From Burkholderiales bacterium (GTDB lineage Bacteria > Pseudomonadota > Gammaproteobacteria > Burkholderiales > Burkholderiaceae_C): a stretch of 52,810 nt of DNA. A program made the translations under genes and the position numbers. The stretch is from contig JACRAZ010000045.1 of assembly GCA_016213205.1 (NCBI GenBank), positions 1 through 52,810 of the forward strand, read 5' to 3'. Positions 1-9,338 of the stretch are shown piece after piece. Positions within the stretch are counted from its first letter, which is position 1; every line of letters starts with the position of its first letter. The notes under the pieces are model-generated. The model searched no databases, had not been told where the DNA came from, and saw nothing but the letters and a program-made list of their open reading frames with translations.

Positions 1-802
<802 letters not shown>

Positions 803-807
803 GCGAC

Positions 808-1650
808 ATGGCCCACACCATTGCCGACCTGCCGATCAGCATCGAGTTCTTCCCGCCCAACACCCCGGTTGGCAGCGAGAAGCTCAAGACCGTGGTGCAG
901 GAACTCGCCGCGGTGCGGCCGGAATACTTCAGCGTCACCTACGGCGCCGGCGGCGCCACGCGCGAGAAGACGCTGGCCACCGTGCGCGAGATCGCCGCGG
1001 CCGGCTTCGAGGCGGCGCCGCACCTGTCGTGCGTGGGCTCCACGCGGGCGCTGATCGCCGAGATCCTGGCCACCTACCGCGCGCAGGGCATCCACCGCCT
1101 GGTGGCGCTGCGTGGCGACCTGCCCAGCGGCACCGCGGTGGCCGGCGAGTTCCGCTATGCGGCCGAGCTGATCCGCTTCATCCGCGAAACGCAAGGGCTG
1201 GACTGGCACATCGAGGTGGCCGCCTACCCCGAGTACCACCCGGAGCAGCGTTACTCGAAGCGCGACCTGCAGCACTTTGCCGACAAGGTGGGGGCCGGCG
1301 CCAACTCGGCCATCACGCAGTTCTTCTTCAATGCCGATGCGTACTTCCACTTCGTCGACGAGGTGCGGGCGCTGGGCGTCACCGCGCCCATCGTGCCGGG
1401 CGTGATGCCCTTCCACAACTACGCCCGCGTGGCGCAGTTCGCGGCGCGCGACGGCATCGAGATCCCGCGCTGGGTGGCGCTGAAGATGGAAGGCTACATG
1501 GACGATGCCGCCTCGATCCGCGCCTTCGGCCTGGACGTGGTGACGCAGCTGTGCGAGCGCCTGATCAAGGGCGGCGTGCCCGGCATCCACTTCTATGCGC
1601 TGAACCAGTCAGGCCTGACGCTGGAGATCTGCCGGCGGCTCGGCCGCTGA
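808..1650 (+). CDS. metF: Methylenetetrahydrofolate reductase [NAD(P)H]
   Basis: FAD-dependent enzyme that reduces 5,10-methylene-THF to 5-methyl-THF, the methyl donor for methionine synthesis. The product is 280 residues, normal for the bacterial catalytic-domain-only form. Early motifs are EFFPPNTPVGSEKL (with the catalytic Glu region) and VTYGAGGATR, then ALRGDLP, a YPEYHPE segment and QFFFNADAYFHFVDE near the middle, all typical of MetF. The start chosen is the ATG 5 bases after the ahcY stop; longer readings of this frame lie inside ahcY in another frame. Linkage to ahcY fits the pathway, since MetF supplies the methyl group that remethylates the homocysteine made by AhcY. Confidence 0.96.
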   Translation: MAHTIADLPISIEFFPPNTPVGSEKLKTVVQELAAVRPEYFSVTYGAGGATREKTLATVREIAAAGFEAAPHLSCVGSTRALIAEILATYRAQGIHRLVALRGDLPSGTAVAGEFRYAAELIRFIRETQGLDWHIEVAAYPEYHPEQRYSKRDLQHFADKVGAGANSAITQFFFNADAYFHFVDEVRALGVTAPIVPGVMPFHNYARVAQFAARDGIEIPRWVALKMEGYMDDAASIRAFGLDVVTQLCERLIKGGVPGIHFYALNQSGLTLEICRRLGR

Positions 1651-1722
1651 GCGGGCGCGCTCACTGGACTACCCTCCGCGCAAAGCGCTCCGGGATTCGC
1701 GCTTGGGAGCGGCCCGGCGCGC

Positions 1723-2586
1723 TCAGGCCGCCTCGGCAGCGCGTTGCTGCAGCCAGACGCGCGGCGACAGGCCGGTGCGCGCCGAGAACGCGCGCGACAG
1801 CGTGGCGGCGCTGCCGTAGCCCACCGCATCGGCCACCCGGTGCAACGGCTCGCCGCGCGCCAGCCGCTGCTGCGCCAGCGCCAGCCGCCACTGCGCCAGG
1901 TACTCGCCCGGTGTCTGGCCCACGGCCTGCCGGAACGCCGGCGCGAAGGCGCTGCGCGACATGGCCGCCAGCGCGGCCAGCGCCGGCAGCGTCCAGGGCT
2001 CGGCCGGGCGCTCGTGCATCGCCGCCAGTGCCCGCGCCAGGCCCGGGTGGGCCAGGCCATTGACCAGGCCGGCCGGCAGCGCCTGCCGCCCGGGGTGGTC
2101 GAGCAGCCAGCGCAGCAGCTGGATCAGCAGCACTTCGGCCAGCCGGTCGGCCAGCAGCGGCTGGCCGCAGCGCACCGCATCGGCCTCGGCGAACAGCAGC
2201 TCGAGCGTCATGCGCAGCGGCGCCAGTTCGTCCAGCGTGATCACCAGCAGCGGCGGCAACGCACGCGCCAGCGGGTGCTGGCCGCCGCCGTCGAAGGCCA
2301 GCGCTGCACACACCAGGTCGGCACCGTCCTCGGCGCTGCACAGGAACTGGTGGTCCACCGGCCGTGGGTAGAACAGCAGCGTGGGCCGCTCCAGCACCAG
2401 CCGCGCCGGCAGCCCGGCCCGGCGCCCGTGGTGGCGCAGCTCGAGCCGGCCCGCGCGCAGCACGTGCAGGAAGCCGGTGCCCAGCGCCGCGTCGTAGCGG
2501 GTGATGCCGCACAAGGCCCCGGCGTGGAACAGGTGGGCACGGGCGCGGAAGTGACGGAACAGCGGGGTCAGTCGATCGGTGGACAT
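1723..2586 (-). CDS. AraC-family transcriptional regulator
   Basis: Probable DNA-binding regulator of 287 residues. The N-terminal half is a cupin-like AraC sensor domain (starting about LFRHFRARAHLFHAG, resembling the cupin_6/RcsA-like group that often controls oxidoreductase genes). The C-terminal ~100 residues carry two helix-turn-helix units: WTLPALAALAAMSRSAFAPAFR, then the family signature PLHRVADAVGYGSAATLSRAF. The ATG at 2586 gives a protein aligned with the family; the frame is open further upstream but that adds only low-complexity residues. It is divergent from a carboxymuconolactone-decarboxylase-like gene, and a direct repeat in the shared upstream region is a candidate operator. 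The ligand is unknown. Confidence 0.9.
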   Translation of the reverse strand: MSTDRLTPLFRHFRARAHLFHAGALCGITRYDAALGTGFLHVLRAGRLELRHHGRRAGLPARLVLERPTLLFYPRPVDHQFLCSAEDGADLVCAALAFDGGGQHPLARALPPLLVITLDELAPLRMTLELLFAEADAVRCGQPLLADRLAEVLLIQLLRWLLDHPGRQALPAGLVNGLAHPGLARALAAMHERPAEPWTLPALAALAAMSRSAFAPAFRQAVGQTPGEYLAQWRLALAQQRLARGEPLHRVADAVGYGSAATLSRAFSARTGLSPRVWLQQRAAEAA

Positions 2587-2624
2587 GGCACGGTGGTCCG
2601 CGCGGTGCAGCCAGGGCCCGGCCC

Positions 2625-2661
2625 TGGACGAAAGGCAAACAAGATTGGACGTAATGCTAAC
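2625..2661. promoter_or_regulatory. Candidate AraC-type operator, direct repeat with 21-bp period
   Basis: Two 16-base half-sites, TGGACGAAAGGCAAAC (2625-2640) and TGGACGTAATGCTAAC (2646-2661), match at 13 of 16 positions and start exactly 21 bases apart, two helical turns. Direct repeats on one helix face are the usual target of AraC-family proteins. A CGTCCA at 2665-2670 adds an inverted partner of the TGGACG core. The site sits between the divergent AraC gene and the gene at 2729. The repeat is seen directly; binding is inferred. Confidence 0.6.
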
Positions 2662-2728
2662 CATCGTCCAGCACGCGCGACCACAGTGGGGCCGTGCGCC
2701 TTTGCACGCCCACCGGGACCCCGCGCCG

Positions 2729-3271
2729 ATGAACACCGCCCGCCTGCCCCTGATCGACCCCGAAACCCTCACCGACGAACGCCGCGACCTGCTCGAGCAG
2801 GTGCGCCAGGCCTATGGCCGGGTGCCCCACATGATGCGCGCCATGGCCCACTCGCGCGTGGCGCTGCGCAGCGTGCTTGGCACGCTGGGCGCCGCGCGTG
2901 CCGGCGTGCTGCCCCCGCTGCTGCGCGAGCAGATCGCCGTGCTGGTGGCCGCGCGCAACCGCTGCGACCACTGCCTGGCGGTGCACACCGCCCTGGGCCG
3001 CAGGGCCGGCGCCAGCGCGCAGGCCATGGCCGAGGCCCAGGCCGGTGAATCCGCCGATGCGGCCACGCACGCCGCGCTGCAGTTCGCCCTGGCCGTGGTG
3101 GAGCGGCGCGGCGCGGTGCGCGAGGACGAACTGCAGGCGCTGCGCGACGCCGGCTTCGGCGACGAGGCCGTGCTGGAGATCCTGGCCCACGTGGCGCTGA
3201 ACATCTTCATGAACTACGTCAACCTGGCACTGGCAGTGCCGCTGGACGTTCCCCCGCTGGCCCCGGCCTGA
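2729..3271 (+). CDS. Carboxymuconolactone decarboxylase / AhpD-like family protein
   Basis: A 180-residue all-helical protein of the CMD/AhpD-like superfamily. The redox/proton-relay motif is visible as NRCDHCLAVH (CxxC followed three residues later by His), as in AhpD-like peroxidase-related members. The N-terminus PLIDPETLTDERRDLLEQV and YGRVPHMMRAMAHS are typical of peroxidase-related CMD proteins. The C-terminal half repeats the helical fold (EILAHVALNIFMNYVN). The likely role is alkylhydroperoxidase-like detoxification rather than the true decarboxylase, but the substrate cannot be told from sequence. The ATG at 2729 begins the conserved region. It is divergent from the AraC regulator, which probably controls it. 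Confidence 0.88.
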   Translation: MNTARLPLIDPETLTDERRDLLEQVRQAYGRVPHMMRAMAHSRVALRSVLGTLGAARAGVLPPLLREQIAVLVAARNRCDHCLAVHTALGRRAGASAQAMAEAQAGESADAATHAALQFALAVVERRGAVREDELQALRDAGFGDEAVLEILAHVALNIFMNYVNLALAVPLDVPPLAPA

Positions 3272-3277
3272 CCGGCC

Positions 3278-3296
3278 GGGCCCGGGCGCCGGGCCC
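3278..3296. terminator. GC-rich hairpin between convergent genes
   Basis: A perfect inverted repeat, GGGCCCGG-GCG-CCGGGCCC, lies 6 bases after the CMD-like stop and 8 bases before the end of the convergent LysR gene. It could end transcription from both sides. There is no T tract, so intrinsic termination is not assured. Confidence 0.4.
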
Positions 3297-3304
3297 GCCC
3301 ACCG

Positions 3305-4222
3305 TCACTGCGCCTGGGCCTTTGCCTGGGCCAGCAACCACTGCGCCAGCGCCCGCGCCTCGGGCCGCTGGCCGGTGGTGGGCGAGAGCACCAGCGCGTA
3401 CACGCGCGTGGTGTCCGTCGCCTCGCCGAAGGGCACCACGAGCTGGCGCTTGCGCAGCAGCGCGTCGATCAGCGGCCGCCGGCCCAGCGCCATGCCCTGG
3501 CCGGCCACGGCCGCGGCAATGGTCTCGTTGTAGTTGCTGAAGGTCAGACGCGAGCGCGGCGCCACGTGGGCCAGGCCCAGGGCCTGAAGCCAGGTGTCCC
3601 ACTCCACCGGCATGCCATTGGCGCTGGTGTCGATCACCTGCAGCAGGGTGTGCCGGGCCAGATCGGCCGGTGTCTGCAGCGGCACGCCGCGCTGGCGCAG
3701 CAGGGCAGGGCTGCACACCGGCACGATGGCCTCGCCGAACAGCCGCTCGCCGCCCACGCTGGCCGCGGGGCCGTAGCGCACCGCCAGGTCGAAGCCGTCG
3801 CGCACCAGGTCGCGGCGCTCGAAGGTGGCGTCCAGCCGCACGTCCACGCCGGGGTGCTCCCGTGTGAAGCCGGCCAGGCGCGGAATGAGCCACAGCGCCG
3901 CAAAGCTGGGCGTGGTGGTCACCGCCAAGGGCAGGTGCCGCTGCGGGGCGCGGATGTCGGCCAGCGTGTCGCGCAGCGGCACCAGGGCCTGGGTGCAGGC
4001 CACCAGCAGGCGCCGGCCGGCCTCGGTGAGGGCCAGCGCACGGTGCCGGCGCTCGAACAGCGGCGTGCCCAGCCACTCTTCCAGCGCCTGGATCTGCCGG
4101 CTCATGGCCGATTGGGTGATGAAGCGCTCGGCCGCGCCCTGGGTGATCGAGCCGCGCCGCGCCACCGCCTCGAAGGAGACCAGCAAGTCCAGCGGGGGCA
4201 GGCGTCCGGGGTCGGTTGACAT
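3305..4222 (-). CDS. LysR-family transcriptional regulator
   Basis: A 305-residue regulator of the GcvA-like branch. The N-terminal winged helix-turn-helix is clear: PLDLLVSFEAVARRGSITQG, AAERFITQSAMSRQIQALE, then LGTPLFERRHRALALTEAG. The effector-binding domain follows, with the conserved LAVTTTPSFAALWLIPRL and DLAVRYGP segments common to GcvA/AmpR-type proteins. It is transcribed away from a DUF2917 gene. This LysR-DUF2917 pairing is, as far as I recall, recurrent in Burkholderiales and suggests control of its neighbour. No strong Shine-Dalgarno precedes the ATG. The inducer is unknown. Confidence 0.93.
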   Translation of the reverse strand: MSTDPGRLPPLDLLVSFEAVARRGSITQGAAERFITQSAMSRQIQALEEWLGTPLFERRHRALALTEAGRRLLVACTQALVPLRDTLADIRAPQRHLPLAVTTTPSFAALWLIPRLAGFTREHPGVDVRLDATFERRDLVRDGFDLAVRYGPAASVGGERLFGEAIVPVCSPALLRQRGVPLQTPADLARHTLLQVIDTSANGMPVEWDTWLQALGLAHVAPRSRLTFSNYNETIAAAVAGQGMALGRRPLIDALLRKRQLVVPFGEATDTTRVYALVLSPTTGQRPEARALAQWLLAQAKAQAQ

Positions 4223-4366
4223 GCGTGTGGAGAATGTGATGGATGCAAATTGAACGTTTGTCGGCAGAGGGTGCTGCGCTCAGAATTCAGTCACACCTCG
4301 CCGATCAGGTGCTTCACAGCGATACCAGCAGTGCATGCACCCGGCGCATCCATGAAGGAGTCTGCC

Positions 4367-4696
4367 ATGCAATTCGACGCTTCCCAAGCCCTGGTGCCGC
4401 TGGCCTCTCAGCAGCCGCTGCGCCTGATCGGTGCCCGTGGCACCCACCTGCGCGCCGTGACGGGCCAGCTCTGGGTGACGATGGACCACGACCCGCGCGA
4501 CCTGGTGCTGCAGCCCGGCCAGAGCCTGGTGGTCGACACCTCGCGGCCGGTGATGGTGTCCGCACTGGGCGGCAAGGCCACGGTGGGTGTATGCGCGCCG
4601 CAGCGCCCGGCCGCCGCCTGGCAGGCCTGGCTGGCGCGCCTGGCGGGCGCCGCGGTGGCCAGTGCCGGCCGGCCGCCGCAGGTGGCGCTGGCCTGA
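4367..4696 (+). CDS. DUF2917 domain-containing protein
   Basis: A 109-residue protein with the DUF2917 pattern: a short beta-rich segment RLIGARGTHLRAVTGQLWVT, then DPRDLVLQPGQSLVV and a less conserved Ala/Pro-rich tail. The fold resembles a small cupin-like barrel; the family function is not known. No signal peptide is visible. The start is the ATG at 4367, preceded by AAGGAG with an 8-base spacing. An upstream in-frame ATG at 4352 overlaps that Shine-Dalgarno and is less likely. It is divergent from the LysR gene at 4222, its probable regulator. Confidence 0.85.
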   Translation: MQFDASQALVPLASQQPLRLIGARGTHLRAVTGQLWVTMDHDPRDLVLQPGQSLVVDTSRPVMVSALGGKATVGVCAPQRPAAAWQAWLARLAGAAVASAGRPPQVALA

Positions 4697-4756
4697 ATCG
4701 GCCCCGGCACCGGCCCCTGCAGCCCTGCGGGCCGGTGCCCCACGCGGCCCCCTGCC

Positions 4757-6271
4757 CTAAAGGGACAAGACGGGCACGGCCAGGCCGTGCGCGTCGGTGT
4801 GCACGATGTGGTCGTCCTCGCGCAGGCTGAAGCTGCCGGCCCGCAGCGCTTCGTCCGGCCGGCAGATGCGGTGGCAGATCGCGAGCTCGACGTCGCCCTC
4901 CAGCCGAACGCCCACCACCACGGTGGCACGGCGCAGGGCCTGGACCTGCTGGTCCAGGTCGATCTTCTCCTGCAGCGAGCCCGCCAGCGCCTGCTGGGCC
5001 TGGGCGAAGGCCGGTTGAACCCGGCCCATCAGGCCTTTGGGATCGCCGTGATGCACCAGGTGCTGGACCAGCTGCTCGAGCTTGTGCACCTGCTCACGCT
5101 CGGTGTTCAGGCGCGCCAGCAGCTCGGTGCGGCGCTGTTCCAGCGAGGGGTCGTGACCCACCCGCACCCGCGTGCTGCCCACCGAGGCCGAGCCCAGGTG
5201 CGGCACGGTGATGCCGGCGCGCGCGCTGGCCAGCCCCCCGGCCAGCCGGCCCCGCGAGCCCTTGCCGATGGTGATCTGGGCCCCGGCGGCCAGCTCGCTG
5301 TGCAGCGCCGTGTCTTCCACCTGGATGGCGAGCACGGCCGCGACGACGGCGCTCTCGACGAAGCGCACCGAGACCGAGCCCTGCGCCTGCAGCCGCGCGT
5401 GGGCGATCGCGCCGCCGGTGATGTGGATGTCGCCCGCGGCCTCGATGTCGCCGCCGTCGACGGTGCCACGCACCAGCACGTCGCCGCCGGCCTGCACCTT
5501 CATGCCGGGCATCACGTCGCCGTCGATCTGCACCGTGCCGTCGAAGTGGATGTTGCCCGAGGCCATGTCCACCCGCGGGATGCGGAACAGCGGCTCCACC
5601 GTCATCGCATTGCCCACCCGCACCGGCAGGCCCTTGCGGGCCGCGCGCAGCAGGTTGGCATCGGCGCTGTCGATCGCCACGCCCTGCAATGCCGGCGGGA
5701 AACGCTCGTCGCGCCCGGCGGGGGCGTCCAGCGGCTCGCCACGCACCGTGAGCCCGGCTTCGGCCCGGGTGGGCGGCACGCGCCGCATCAGCGCCTGGCC
5801 GGTGTCGACGATCGGCACCTCGCCCAGCTCCCGGAAATCCACCAGGCCCAGTTCATCCACCTGCGGGCTGCGGTCGCGGTGGTCTTCGATCAGCACATCG
5901 AAGCGCACATCCTCGCCCGGCTTGGCCGGCACGCCCTGGGCCGCCAGCAGCTCCTGCTCACCGCTGCGCTGGCAGGCGTCGCGCAACGCGGCTTCGTCGA
6001 TGCCGCTCACCACCCCGGCGGCCGCCAGCGCGGCCATCACCTCGGGCAGCGCGGGCAGGGCCGCGTCACTGCCGGGGATCAGCCGCACCCGGGCCGACAA
6101 CCCGTCGGCGGCCACCTCCACCTCGACCCGCGGCGGCGTGGCCGCCACCACCTCCTCGGGCACGGCAGCACCCGGCGCGCCCCCCGCAGGGGGCTCGGCA
6201 GCGGGGGGCGACCCGGCGTTTCCTAGCGTCCTGTTGGTGTCCTGGTCATCTACTTCGGCCATCGTTGCCAT
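4757..6271 (-). CDS. FapA-like DUF342 polymer-forming protein
   Basis: A 504-residue protein of the DUF342 (FapA, flagellar assembly protein A-like) family. The N-terminal ~60 residues are Ala/Pro-rich and disordered-looking. An N-terminal FapA-type domain follows, including EDVRFDVLIEDHRDRSPQVDE. The centre is a right-handed beta-helix-like array (NIHFDGTVQIDGDVMPGM, VLVRGTVDGGDIEAAGDIHI). The C-terminal ~100 residues are predicted coiled coil (RTELLARLNTEREQVHKLEQ). Some homologues affect cell-surface or flagellar sensing, but no function is established here. The starts at 6271 and 6262 are both possible. No motility structural genes lie nearby, although chemoreceptors and a sigma-28 promoter occur later in the window. 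Confidence 0.85.
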   Translation of the reverse strand: MATMAEVDDQDTNRTLGNAGSPPAAEPPAGGAPGAAVPEEVVAATPPRVEVEVAADGLSARVRLIPGSDAALPALPEVMAALAAAGVVSGIDEAALRDACQRSGEQELLAAQGVPAKPGEDVRFDVLIEDHRDRSPQVDELGLVDFRELGEVPIVDTGQALMRRVPPTRAEAGLTVRGEPLDAPAGRDERFPPALQGVAIDSADANLLRAARKGLPVRVGNAMTVEPLFRIPRVDMASGNIHFDGTVQIDGDVMPGMKVQAGGDVLVRGTVDGGDIEAAGDIHITGGAIAHARLQAQGSVSVRFVESAVVAAVLAIQVEDTALHSELAAGAQITIGKGSRGRLAGGLASARAGITVPHLGSASVGSTRVRVGHDPSLEQRRTELLARLNTEREQVHKLEQLVQHLVHHGDPKGLMGRVQPAFAQAQQALAGSLQEKIDLDQQVQALRRATVVVGVRLEGDVELAICHRICRPDEALRAGSFSLREDDHIVHTDAHGLAVPVLSL

Positions 6272-6456
6272 GTCGTCCAGGGTTCCCGGGGGCCGCCGGC
6301 ACCTCCGGGAAACAACCGGACTCCCGACGTCGGTGCCAGCGGGACGGCGCCACTGTACCGCCAGCCGCCACTGCGTGGGGGTTCCTGCGGGGCCGGGCGG
6401 GCACTGCGGCCATCCCATAATCGAATGCGTCACAACCTGCCGGCAAGGACCTGCCC

Positions 6457-7479
6457 ATGCACCCACACAACTGCCCGCCGCGCCATCCCCTGCCCCTGGC
6501 CACGCGCGCTGTGGCCACGCTCGGTGCGGTGCTGGCCGCCGCGGCGCTGCTGCTCACCGGCGCCCCGGCGCGGGCCCAGGCCTGGCCGGCCAAGCCGGTG
6601 ACCATCGTCGTGCCCTTCCCGGCCGGCGGCGGCACCGATGCGTTTGCACGGCCGCTGTTCTCGGTGATGTCGAAGAACACCGGCCGCCAGTTCGTCATCG
6701 ACAACAAGGGCGGCGCCGGCGGCACCGTGGGCGCGGCGCTGGCCGCGCGCGCCGCGCCGGACGGCTACACGCTGTTCATGGGGGCGGTGCACCACGCGAT
6801 CGCGCCGTCGATGTACCCGAAGCTCGACTACAACCTCGAAACCGACTTCGTGCCGGTGGGGCTGGTCTCCAGCGTGCCGCAGGTGATCGTGGTGCACCCG
6901 CAGCGCGTGCCCGTCACCGACCTCAAGGGCCTGCTGGACCACGTGCGCAAGCACCCGGGCCAGCTGAACTACGGCTCGGCCGGCAACGGCACCTCGCACC
7001 ACCTGGCGGGCGAGCTGTTCAAGCTGCAGACCAAGACCTTCATCACCCACATCCCCTACCGTGGCGCCGGCCCGGCCCTGCAGGACCTGATCGCCGGCCA
7101 GGTGGACCTGATGTTCGACGGCCTGGGCTCCTCGGCCGCGCACATCAAGGCCGGGCGCATCCGGGCCATCGCGGTGGCCTCCGACAGGCGCGCGCCGGGC
7201 TTCGCCGAAGTGCCCACCGCCGCCGAGGGCGGCGTGCCCACCTACCAGGTGGCCACCTGGTACGGCCTGTGGGCGCCCAAGGGCACCCCGAAGGAGGCGA
7301 TCGACGCGATGCAGGCCGAGCTGAAGAAGGCGCTGGGCTCCGACGAACTCAAGGCCGCCTGGGCCAACCTGGGCGCCAACCCGCCGAACCTGTGGGGCGC
7401 GGACTTCGGCCGCTTCGTGGGCAGCGAGATCAAGCGCTGGCACGAGGTGGTCAAGGGCTCGGGCGCGAAACTCGATTGA
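6457..7479 (+). CDS. Bug/TctC-family tripartite tricarboxylate transporter substrate-binding protein
   Basis: A 340-residue periplasmic binding protein. It has an N-terminal signal peptide (hydrophobic ATLGAVLAAAALLLTG, cleavage likely after ARAQA). The mature protein starts with the Bug hallmark WPAKPVTIVVPFPAGGGTDA and later shows GGAGGTVGAA, LNYGSAGNGTSHHLAGELF and HIPYRGAGPALQDLIAGQVD. Bug proteins bind small carboxylates; most are orphan receptors without adjacent membrane components, as here. The malonyl-CoA synthetase gene begins 19 bases downstream, which makes a malonate-type dicarboxylate an attractive but unproven ligand. Confidence 0.93.
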   Translation: MHPHNCPPRHPLPLATRAVATLGAVLAAAALLLTGAPARAQAWPAKPVTIVVPFPAGGGTDAFARPLFSVMSKNTGRQFVIDNKGGAGGTVGAALAARAAPDGYTLFMGAVHHAIAPSMYPKLDYNLETDFVPVGLVSSVPQVIVVHPQRVPVTDLKGLLDHVRKHPGQLNYGSAGNGTSHHLAGELFKLQTKTFITHIPYRGAGPALQDLIAGQVDLMFDGLGSSAAHIKAGRIRAIAVASDRRAPGFAEVPTAAEGGVPTYQVATWYGLWAPKGTPKEAIDAMQAELKKALGSDELKAAWANLGANPPNLWGADFGRFVGSEIKRWHEVVKGSGAKLD

Positions 7480-7498
7480 AGGCGCAGGCGAACCCGGC

Positions 7499-9040
7499 AT
7501 GAACGACAACCAGAACCTCTTTGCCGCGCTGCGCGCGGGCTTTCCCGCCAACCTGGACCAGGTGGCGATCGAAACCGCCGACGGGCCCGGCGCACCGCTG
7601 CGCTACACCTGGCGCGACCTGGAACGCGGCACCGCGATGATCGCGAACCTGCTCACCGGGCTGCTGCTGCCCGCGGGCAGCCGCATCGCGGTGCAGACGG
7701 AAAAGAGCGTCGAGGCGCTGATGCTCTACCTCGCGGTGCTGCGGGCGGGCTACGTGTACCTGCCGCTGAACACCGCCTACCAGGCCGCCGAGATCGAGTA
7801 CTTCATCGGCAATGCCGAACCGGCGGTGGTGGTGTGCGCGCCGAAGAACTTTGCCTGGATCAGCCGCATCGCCTTCCAGGCCGGCACCGCGCACGTGTTC
7901 ACGCTGGGCGACGACCGCTGCGGCAGCCTGCTCGAACGCGCCGCGCACTGCAGCGAGCGGCACACGCCGGCGGTGCGGCGCGCCGACGACCTGGCCGCCA
8001 TCCTGTACACCAGCGGCACCACCGGGCGCAGCAAGGGCGCGATGCTGTCGCACGGCAACATGCTCAGCAACGCGGTGATGCTGAAGGATTACTGGGCTTG
8101 GCAGCCCGGCGACGTGCTGATCCACGCGCTGCCCATCTTCCACGTGCACGGGCTGTTCGTGGCCTCGCACGGCGCGCTGCTCAACGGCAGCAAGATGATC
8201 TGGTTCGGCAGGTTCGACCCGCAGGCCGTGATCCGGCGGCTGGCCGAGGCCACGGTGTTCATGGGCGTGCCCACGCTGTACGTGCGCATGCTGGCCGAGC
8301 CCACGCTCACCCCGGCGGCCTGCGCGCACATGCGGCTGTTCATCTCGGGTTCGGCGCCGCTGCTCACCGAGACCTTCCATGCCTGGCGCGAGCGCAGCGG
8401 CCACACCATCCTCGAGCGCTACGGCATGAGCGAGACGGTGATGCTCACCTCCAACCCCTACCGGCCGGAGAGCGCCCGCCATGCCGGCACCGTGGGCTTC
8501 CCGCTGCCGGGCGTAGGCCTGCGCATCCGCGACGAACACGACCGCGACTGCGGGGTGGACGAGATCGGCGGCATCCAGGTGCGAGGCCCCAATGTCTTCG
8601 CGGGCTACTGGCGCATGCCCGAGAAGACCCAGGAGGAGTTCACCGCCGATGGTTGGTTCAAGACCGGCGACGTGGGCAAGCGCGACGCCGAGGGCTATGT
8701 CTCGATCGTCGGCCGCAGCAAGGACCTGATCATCAGCGGCGGCTACAACGTCTACCCGGCCGAGGTCGAGGGCTACCTGAACGACATGCCGGGCGTGGCC
8801 GAATCGGCCGTGGTGGGCGTGCCGCACCCGGATTTCGGCGAGGTGGGGGTGGCGGTGGTGGTGGCACGCCCCGGCGCCCCGCTGGACGGCGCCGCGCTGC
8901 TGGCCACGCTGAAGCAGAAGATCGCCAACTTCAAGGTGCCCAAGCACCTGTTCGTGGTGGACGAACTGCCGCGCAACACCATGGGCAAGGTGCAGAAGAA
9001 CCTGCTGCGCCAGCAGCACCAGCACCTGCACTCCCGCTGA
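7499..9040 (+). CDS. matB: Malonyl-CoA synthetase (malonate--CoA ligase)
   Basis: A 513-residue ANL-superfamily adenylating enzyme that converts malonate, ATP and CoA to malonyl-CoA. The AMP-binding P-loop is ILYTSGTTGRSKGAML. The middle LPIFHVHGLFVASHGALLNG and ERYGMSETVMLTSNPYRP are characteristic of MatB proteins. WFKTGDVGKRD and GRSKDLIISGGYNVYP form the hinge and core A8 motif, and LPRNTMGKVQKN carries the C-terminal catalytic lysine. The length fits the family. It lies directly after a Bug binding protein, suggesting uptake and activation of malonate or methylmalonate. No malonyl-CoA decarboxylase (matA) is adjacent, so the malonyl-CoA may feed fatty acid synthesis or a distant decarboxylase. 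Confidence 0.9.
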   Translation: MNDNQNLFAALRAGFPANLDQVAIETADGPGAPLRYTWRDLERGTAMIANLLTGLLLPAGSRIAVQTEKSVEALMLYLAVLRAGYVYLPLNTAYQAAEIEYFIGNAEPAVVVCAPKNFAWISRIAFQAGTAHVFTLGDDRCGSLLERAAHCSERHTPAVRRADDLAAILYTSGTTGRSKGAMLSHGNMLSNAVMLKDYWAWQPGDVLIHALPIFHVHGLFVASHGALLNGSKMIWFGRFDPQAVIRRLAEATVFMGVPTLYVRMLAEPTLTPAACAHMRLFISGSAPLLTETFHAWRERSGHTILERYGMSETVMLTSNPYRPESARHAGTVGFPLPGVGLRIRDEHDRDCGVDEIGGIQVRGPNVFAGYWRMPEKTQEEFTADGWFKTGDVGKRDAEGYVSIVGRSKDLIISGGYNVYPAEVEGYLNDMPGVAESAVVGVPHPDFGEVGVAVVVARPGAPLDGAALLATLKQKIANFKVPKHLFVVDELPRNTMGKVQKNLLRQQHQHLHSR

Positions 9041-9046
9041 GCCCCG

Positions 9047-9262
9047 GTGGTGGACGCCCCCGCCCCCGACGACCGCTGCCCGCGCTGCGGCGGCGGCTTC
9101 CATTGCGGCGCGCAGGACACGGCGCCCTGCCCCTGCACCACGCTGAAGCTGGACGCCCCCACGCTGGCCGCGCTGCGCCAGCGCTACACCGGCTGCCTGT
9201 GCCTGCGCTGCCTGGGCGAGCTGGCGCAACAGGGCATTGCCATGAATCAACCGCAACATTGA
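9047..9262 (+). CDS. Cysteine-rich CWC family protein
   Basis: A 71-residue protein with seven cysteines, six of them in short clusters: CPRC, CPC and CLCLRCLGEL. This matches the small cysteine-rich CWC family of proteobacteria, presumed to bind zinc or another metal. It starts at GTG 9047 (a second GTG at 9050 is equally possible), 6 bases after the matB stop, so it is probably translated from the same message. No function is known for the family. Confidence 0.75.
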   Translation: MVDAPAPDDRCPRCGGGFHCGAQDTAPCPCTTLKLDAPTLAALRQRYTGCLCLRCLGELAQQGIAMNQPQH

Positions 9263-9271
9263 CGCGGGCGG

Positions 9272-9299
9272 TTGCGGCCGCCCGGGCGGCGCCTATAGT
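9272..9299 (+). promoter_or_regulatory. Putative sigma-70 promoter for the small membrane protein gene
   Basis: A -10-like TATAGT (9294-9299) lies 16 bases after a -35-like TTGCGG (9272-9277), about 40 bases before the ATG of the next gene. In DNA this GC-rich the TATAGT stands out. A TTGACG at 9259 is too far away to serve as its -35. Confidence 0.4.
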
Positions 9300-9338
9300 C
9301 TTTCTCAGGGGGCCTTCGTCTCCCTGCTGGAGGGCACC

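Noticed and set aside
1029..2063. Long frame overlapping metF and the AraC gene
   Set aside because: Arg/Ala-rich translation in a wrong frame of two clear genes; high GC removes stop codons.
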